Assembly: GCA_016650435.1 (NCBI GenBank)
Contig: JAENVT010000393.1
Location: 1-5,995, forward strand
Origin: Ilumatobacteraceae bacterium
Lineage (GTDB): Bacteria; Actinomycetota; Acidimicrobiia; Acidimicrobiales; Ilumatobacteraceae
Reading direction: 5' to 3'
DNA length: 5,995 nucleotides
In this document: positions 1-3,624 of the stretch, piece after piece
Layout: every line of letters starts with the position of its first letter
Position numbering within the stretch: the stretch's first letter is position 1
Translations under genes and position numbers: made by a program
The notes under the pieces: model-generated
Databases searched by the model: none
What the model saw: only the letters and a program-made list of their open reading frames with translations
Told to the model about the DNA's origin: nothing

Positions 1-37
1 GGTCGATCGGGCTCATTCGCTCTGCCAGGCTGACACC

Positions 38-496
38 GTGATCCAGATACTGATCGCTGTCGCCGTCTTCGTCGTCGCCCTCGCAGTCGGTGCGGTGTTA
101 CGGAACCGGCGCACGGTGGACGCGCCGACGCAGCCGACGTTCGCGGCGCCTGCCCAGATCGACCGTGCTGACTTCGCCGACGTCACCACGCCGTGGTTGG
201 TCGCAGTGTTCTCGTCGGCGTCGTGTACGACGTGTGCAGACGTCGTGGCCAAAGCGAAGGTGTTGAGTTGCGCCGAGGTCGGCGTGGTCGACGTCGAGTA
301 TTCAGCGGCCGCACCGCTGCATCGCAAATATCGCGTCGATGCCGTCCCAATTGCCGTGATCGCCGATCAGGCCGGCGTTGTCAGAGCCAGCTTCGTAGGC
401 CCGATGACCGCGACCGACTTATGGGCTGCCGTTGCCGAAGTCCGCCATCCGGGTTCATCTCCCGAACCGCACCTCGGCCACGCCACTGACCGCTAG
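38..496 (+). CDS. membrane-anchored thioredoxin-like protein (CTTC active site)
   Basis: The protein has 152 residues and starts at GTG. Residues 2-21 form one hydrophobic segment, followed at once by a basic cluster (LRNRR, 21-25) and a linker rich in Ala, Pro and Thr. A thioredoxin-like domain spans about 45-135. It shows the strand LVAVFSS, then the CxxC site C63-T-T-C66, and the conserved cis-proline region AVPIAV with P104. In this fold the CxxC pair carries out thiol-disulfide exchange; the partner is unknown. With no positive charge before the membrane segment and several just after it, the positive-inside rule predicts a domain facing the cytoplasm, as in other short actinobacterial thioredoxin-like proteins. 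No good ribosome binding site is visible, and the frame is open to the window edge, so a start further upstream cannot be excluded; the hydrophobic run starting right after GTG 38 favours it. The gene has two TTA leucine codons (98-100 and 419-421), the only in-frame TTA codons in the window. Its stop overlaps the ftsH stop. Confidence 0.82.
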   Translation: MIQILIAVAVFVVALAVGAVLRNRRTVDAPTQPTFAAPAQIDRADFADVTTPWLVAVFSSASCTTCADVVAKAKVLSCAEVGVVDVEYSAAAPLHRKYRVDAVPIAVIADQAGVVRASFVGPMTATDLWAAVAEVRHPGSSPEPHLGHATDR

Positions 497-2466
497 TTGA
501 CGTCGACTCCGGCGGGAGCGTCGTCGGCCGCAGGGACAGCGTCGCTCGGACCTTCACCCAGGCTTTCGTGCACGATGCGAGCGACTTCGCCGCCGTCGAT
601 GGTCTCGCGCTCGAGGAGAGCTTCGGCCACCAGGTCGAGGGCCCGGCGATGCTTCGACAACACCTCGTAGGCACGCGCCTCTTGCTCGTGCAGGATCCGG
701 AACACTTCTTCGTCGATCATCTTTGCTGTGTCGTCGCTGTACTCGCGACCCTGAGTCATCAGGTCCTCGCCGAGGAACACCTGCTGGTGACCGCTCCAGG
801 CCATCGGCCCGACAGCGTCGCTCATGCCCCACTCGCGCACCATGCGCCGGGCAATCATCGTCGCCTGCTCGAGGTCGTTGGCCGCGCCGGAGTTGAGGTG
901 GCCGAAGACCAACTTCTCGGCAACTCGGCCACCCATGGCCCTGCAGATCACGTCGTCGAAGTATTCCTTCGAGTAGGTGTGTCGTTCTTCCGGAAGGCTC
1001 CAGGTGACACCGAGAGCCATGCCTCGCGGCAGGATCGTGACCTTGTGGAGAGGATCGGCATTCGGCAACACCGTCGTCAAGATGGCGTGGCCACCTTCGT
1101 GGATGGCTGTGGCCCGCTTCTCCTCGGCACTGAGCACGAGGCTCTCGCGGCGAGCACCCATCACCACGCGGTCGCGGGCGTTCTCGAAGTCGATTCGCTC
1201 GATCTGCTTGCTGCCTCGACGCACTGCAAACAACGCGGCCTCGTTGACGAGGTTGGCGAGGTCGGCGCCGCTCATGCCGGGAGTCGCTTTCGACATCACT
1301 TCCAAATCAACGTCGGGTCCCATCCGCTTGTCGCGGCTGTGCACCTTCAGAATGGCCAAGCGCTCCTCGTTCTCCGGGAGCGGCACGACGATCGTGCGAT
1401 CGAAACGGCCGGGGCGAAGCAGCGCCGGATCGAGGATGTCGGGTCGGTTGGTGGCAGCGAGGATGACGATTCCCTCGCTGGTCTCGAAGCCGTCCATCTC
1501 GGCCAGGAGTTGGTTGAGCGTCTGCTCGCGTTCGTCGTGGCCACCGCCAAGACCGGCACCGCGCTTGCGGCCGATCGAATCGATCTCGTCGACGAAGATG
1601 ATCGCCCTGCCCATCTTGCGGGCCTGCTGGAACAGATCGCGGACGCGGCTGGCGCCGACGCCGACGAACATCTCCATGAAGTCGCTGCCTGTCACCGACA
1701 GGAAGCCGACACCAGCCTCGCCGGCTACGGCGCGGGCAAACAGTGTCTTACCGGTACCTGGCGGGCCGACCAGCAACATGCCCTTCGGTACGCGCGCGCC
1801 GATCTCGCGAAAACGGTCGGGCATGCGCAGGAAGTCGACCACTTCGGTGATCTCCTGCTTCACGCCGTCGTAGCCGGCGATGTCGGCGAACGTCGTCGAC
1901 GGCTTGTCGGTGGTGTACGCCTTCGCTCTGCTTCGTCCGATCGACATGACGTTGCCCATCTGGCCGGCGGCGCGTCGCTGCATCCACATGAAGAAGCCGA
2001 TCAACAACACCAGGGGCAGCAGCAGGCTGGCCCAACTGAGCAGCCAATTGGAGCTCGGGGTCTTTGCCTCGAAATCGATGCCCTTGCTCTGTAGCTCGAT
2101 GGTCTGATTGACGTCGGGGAAGCTGTTGGGAGCGGTGCTGGTGAACTTGGCGCCGGTCTTCAGCACACCGGTGATGCTGTTGCTGGAGTTGTTGACGATA
2201 ACGCTCTTGACGTCGCCCTTTTGGACCTGTGTCCAGAAGGCGCTGAACGACTCTTTGTCGGTGCTGGAAGTTGGCCATACCCGAGGTAGGGCGAACGACA
2301 ACATCAGCACTGCGAAGAGCACCGGGATGACCCATCGCGGCCACCCACTGCCCAAGGGTCGGCGTCCGCCGCGCTCGGGAGGCTGTTGATCGTTCTGCTG
2401 GCCGCGGCCACCCGAGCGGCCAGGCGGCGGCGGGGGAGGCGGAGGAGGCAGGTTGCTCATAGCCAT
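493..2466 (-). CDS. ftsH: ATP-dependent zinc metalloprotease FtsH
   Basis: This is a complete 657-residue FtsH, the membrane-bound hexameric AAA+ protease that extracts and degrades damaged membrane proteins and some soluble regulators. Visible in order: a flexible N-terminus with nine consecutive prolines (7-15); TM1 about 45-61; an extracytoplasmic segment about 66-140; TM2 about 141-162; the AAA+ module with Walker A GPPGTGKT (234-241), pore loop MFVGVG (266-271), Walker B IIFVDEID (289-296) and the second region of homology ending RPGRFDR with arginine fingers R354 and R357. The M41 peptidase domain carries HEGGH (456-460) and the third zinc ligand D531 in GAANDLE. HEGGH fits the catalytic HExxH pattern, but most FtsH proteins have HEAGH. 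The tail is acidic and Ala-rich. Coordinates give the longest version. The second ATG (2460, giving MSNLPP) is probably the real start, because a TAGCAT -10 box ends exactly six bases before it and neither ATG has a Shine-Dalgarno sequence. The gene is divergent from the DUF3499 gene and convergent with the thioredoxin-like gene. Confidence 0.97.
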   Translation of the reverse strand: MAMSNLPPPPPPPPPGRSGGRGQQNDQQPPERGGRRPLGSGWPRWVIPVLFAVLMLSFALPRVWPTSSTDKESFSAFWTQVQKGDVKSVIVNNSSNSITGVLKTGAKFTSTAPNSFPDVNQTIELQSKGIDFEAKTPSSNWLLSWASLLLPLVLLIGFFMWMQRRAAGQMGNVMSIGRSRAKAYTTDKPSTTFADIAGYDGVKQEITEVVDFLRMPDRFREIGARVPKGMLLVGPPGTGKTLFARAVAGEAGVGFLSVTGSDFMEMFVGVGASRVRDLFQQARKMGRAIIFVDEIDSIGRKRGAGLGGGHDEREQTLNQLLAEMDGFETSEGIVILAATNRPDILDPALLRPGRFDRTIVVPLPENEERLAILKVHSRDKRMGPDVDLEVMSKATPGMSGADLANLVNEAALFAVRRGSKQIERIDFENARDRVVMGARRESLVLSAEEKRATAIHEGGHAILTTVLPNADPLHKVTILPRGMALGVTWSLPEERHTYSKEYFDDVICRAMGGRVAEKLVFGHLNSGAANDLEQATMIARRMVREWGMSDAVGPMAWSGHQQVFLGEDLMTQGREYSDDTAKMIDEEVFRILHEQEARAYEVLSKHRRALDLVAEALLERETIDGGEVARIVHESLGEGPSDAVPAADDAPAGVDVN

Positions 2467-2472
2467 ATGCTA
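2467..2472 (-). promoter_or_regulatory. candidate -10 box of ftsH (leaderless)
   Basis: Read on the minus strand this is TAGCAT, a match to the actinobacterial TANNNT -10 consensus. Six bases separate it from the second ftsH ATG (2460), so transcription starting at the usual distance would begin on the A of that ATG and give a leaderless mRNA. No convincing -35 hexamer is visible at the expected spacing. A TANNNT match is short and can occur by chance; the exact spacing and the missing ribosome binding site are what raise confidence. Confidence 0.45.
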
Positions 2473-2483
2473 CGGGTCATCCG

Positions 2484-2493
2484 AGCAATTGCT
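2484..2493. repeat. 10-bp perfect palindrome AGCAATTGCT
   Basis: This perfect inverted repeat with no spacer lies in the divergent ftsH/DUF3499 intergenic region. Relative to the proposed ftsH transcription start (2460) it covers about -24 to -33, next to where a -35 element would sit. It could be a small operator for a dimeric regulator, but a single 10-bp palindrome can arise by chance. Confidence 0.2.
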
Positions 2494-2533
2494 TCGGCGG
2501 GAGTGCATCCACCACACGGCACGAGGCGGCGCA

Positions 2534-2539
2534 TAATTT
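2534..2539 (+). promoter_or_regulatory. candidate -10 box of the DUF3499 gene (leaderless)
   Basis: TAATTT matches TANNNT and ends six bases before the ATG at 2546, the same spacing as the ftsH -10 to its second ATG on the other strand. An overlapping hexamer CATAAT (2532-2537) matches TATAAT at five of six positions. No Shine-Dalgarno sequence sits at a usable distance before the ATG, which supports a leaderless transcript. No clear -35 element was seen. Confidence 0.5.
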
Positions 2540-2545
2540 GGTCCC

Positions 2546-2782
2546 ATGAACCGGCAGTGCTCGCGCAGCGGATGCGCGCAGGTGGCGTCGTCGACGCTCT
2601 CGTATCAATACGGTCGGGCGATCGTCTGGCTCGACGACCTCACGACCAGTCGCGACCCCCACGATTACGACCTGTGCGAGCGTCACACGGACAGGCTTTC
2701 GGTCCCAAACGGCTGGCGGCTCGAAGACCGGCGTAGCCGACGAGTGCTGGTCTTCTCGGCGACATCACGGCTCGCCGGCTGA
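2546..2782 (+). CDS. DUF3499 family protein, putative zinc-binding
   Basis: This 78-residue protein begins MNRQCSRSGC and contains DPHDYDLCERH and PNGWRL, which I recognise as the hallmarks of DUF3499, a small conserved actinobacterial family of unknown function (as I recall, Rv3258c of Mycobacterium tuberculosis belongs to it). C5, C10, C44 and H47 form a CX4C...CX2H set that probably binds one zinc ion; no enzyme motif is visible. The C-terminal 20 or so residues after the GW motif are basic (DRRSRR) and look family-variable. No signal peptide or membrane segment is seen, so it is probably cytoplasmic. The ATG is supported by the family's usual N-terminus and by a -10 box placed for a leaderless transcript. 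The mycobacterial neighbours I associate with this family (manB, whiB2) are not in this window; here it diverges from ftsH. The stop codon is part of a strong stem-loop. Confidence 0.88.
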   Translation: MNRQCSRSGCAQVASSTLSYQYGRAIVWLDDLTTSRDPHDYDLCERHTDRLSVPNGWRLEDRRSRRVLVFSATSRLAG

Positions 2783-2798
2783 GCCCGCCGGGCTCGGC
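2778..2798 (+). terminator. GC-rich stem-loop at the DUF3499 stop codon
   Basis: The inverted repeat GAGCCC-GCC-GGGCTC (2781-2795) extends outward by a T-G wobble and two G-C pairs to a 9-bp stem with a 3-base loop. The TGA stop of the DUF3499 gene (2780-2782) is inside the left arm. No T-run follows, so it is not a classical intrinsic terminator; actinobacteria often have such tail-less hairpins at gene ends. Its position just before a separate -10 box supports a transcript boundary. It could instead only stabilise the mRNA 3' end. Confidence 0.4.
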
Positions 2799-2805
2799 GC
2801 ACCGG

Positions 2806-2811
2806 TAATCT
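2806..2811 (+). promoter_or_regulatory. candidate -10 box of the CPBP protease gene
   Basis: TAATCT matches TANNNT and ends eight bases before the ATG at 2820. No Shine-Dalgarno sequence is seen between them, so this would be a leaderless or nearly leaderless start. It lies just after the stem-loop that closes the DUF3499 gene, as expected if the downstream pair has its own promoter. No -35 element is evident; the expected region overlaps the stem-loop. Confidence 0.4.
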
Positions 2812-2819
2812 GTCGGCTC

Positions 2820-3566
2820 ATGCCCGGTGCCCAGGTCTCCCCGACGCGCGTCGATCCCGACCAGGCGCGCATCGGCGTCGGGCCCGCTGCCGGGGTCTGG
2901 TTGATCACCTGGCTCACCGGCAACGTGATCGGCGCTGCGGTTGTGTCGTCCGCCGGCTACCACTCCACGAACGATGCGCCGGTCTGGGTGACGATGGTGC
3001 TGGCCGCGGGTCTGTGGGGACCGATGCTGATCGGCATGTGGATGCTCAGCGAACGGGTCAGCCGACCCAGATTCTCGCCGCACAGCTTTGTCGACGAGTA
3101 CGGCCTGCGGTTCAAGCCAATCGACCTCGTCGGAGTGCCCATCGGCGTGCTCTCGCAACTCGTCGTCGTCCGGCTGGTCTACTGGCCGCTCGAGCGAGCC
3201 TGGCCACAGACCTTCAGTCGTTCGCGGGTCGAACGCAACGCTCGCGATCTCTACGATCGGGCCCACGGCGGTTGGTTCGTCGGGTTGATCGCCGTCGTTG
3301 TCATCGGCGCGCCGTTCGTCGAGGAATTGATGTACCGAGGTCTGCTGCAAGGCGCCGCCGTCCGCCGTCTCAACGATGCGGTGGCCGTCGTTGCAGTGGC
3401 TGCGTTCTTCGCCGCGATCCATTTTCGGTGGGTCGAATTCCCGGGACTGTTCGTGTTCGGATTGATCCTCGGTGTCTGCGCGCTGCGCACGCGTCGGCTG
3501 GGCATGGGGATCCTCGCCCACATGGCCTTCAATGCCACCGGATTGTTGCTGGTGGCCAGAGCATGA
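2820..3566 (+). CDS. CPBP (CAAX/Abi) family intramembrane metalloprotease-like protein
   Basis: This is a 248-residue polytopic protein. Hydrophobic segments lie at about 22-44, 56-78, 102-121, 152-167, 186-204, 207-222 and 229-246. The family's motifs are all present: EExxxR as E168-E169-L-M-Y-R173, FxxxH as F197-A-A-I-H201, and HxxxN as H234-M-A-F-N238. These residues form the active site of Rce1-type glutamate intramembrane proteases, so the protein is probably catalytically competent. Bacterial members have varied roles (bacteriocin self-immunity, membrane protein processing), and the sequence does not show which applies. The segment YGLRFKPIDL before the third membrane helix is typical of family members with an N-terminal extension. 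The ATG is chosen because TAATCT stands eight bases upstream and no alternative has a ribosome binding site. The stop TGA overlaps an ATG (ATGA, 3563-3566), and the large membrane protein gene begins 42 bases later, suggesting one operon. Confidence 0.9.
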   Translation: MPGAQVSPTRVDPDQARIGVGPAAGVWLITWLTGNVIGAAVVSSAGYHSTNDAPVWVTMVLAAGLWGPMLIGMWMLSERVSRPRFSPHSFVDEYGLRFKPIDLVGVPIGVLSQLVVVRLVYWPLERAWPQTFSRSRVERNARDLYDRAHGGWFVGLIAVVVIGAPFVEELMYRGLLQGAAVRRLNDAVAVVAVAAFFAAIHFRWVEFPGLFVFGLILGVCALRTRRLGMGILAHMAFNATGLLLVARA

Positions 3567-3585
3567 CCGGCAAGGGTGACCCCGC

Positions 3586-3624
3586 ATGAGCGGCGGCGGA
3601 GTGAAACAATGGCGCCCGACATGA
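3586..3624 (+). CDS. possible 12-residue leader peptide ORF
   Basis: This short ORF (MSGGGVKQWRPT) is preceded by AAGGGTGA (3572-3579), a fair Shine-Dalgarno match ending six bases before the ATG. Its stop TGA overlaps the ATG at 3621 (ATGA), which is in frame with the membrane protein as Met5. It also starts inside an ATGA shared with the stop of an 8-codon ORF (3563-3589) that itself overlaps the CPBP stop. It could couple translation of the two genes. It is equally possible that it is chance in GC-rich DNA; no homology can be judged at this length. Confidence 0.15.
   Translation: MSGGGVKQWRPT
3598..3601 (+). promoter_or_regulatory. Shine-Dalgarno site of the large membrane protein gene
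   Basis: GGAG (within GGAGTGA) ends seven bases before the ATG at 3609, an ideal distance. It decides the start: the in-frame ATG at 3621 would be 19 bases away. It is the clearest ribosome binding site in the window; ftsH, the DUF3499 gene and the CPBP gene lack one. Confidence 0.65.

Noticed and set aside
1..37. Possible C-terminus of an upstream gene ending at TGA 31-33
   Set aside because: Only ten codons are visible and no family can be recognised, so the open frame carries no weight.
568..2094. A 508-codon open frame on the plus strand opposite ftsH
   Set aside because: It is also in exact register with ftsH codons and ends where ftsH uses one CTA codon (2092-2094). FtsH shows every family motif on the other strand, so this is a shadow of codon usage.
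2477..2686. A 69-codon minus-strand ORF over the ftsH promoter region
   Set aside because: It overlaps the well-supported DUF3499 gene and the divergent promoter region and has no recognisable domain.
3563..3589. 8-codon ORF overlapping the CPBP stop as a gene of its own
   Set aside because: It is too short to support as a product and has no ribosome binding site of its own; it is mentioned only as part of the overlap chain.
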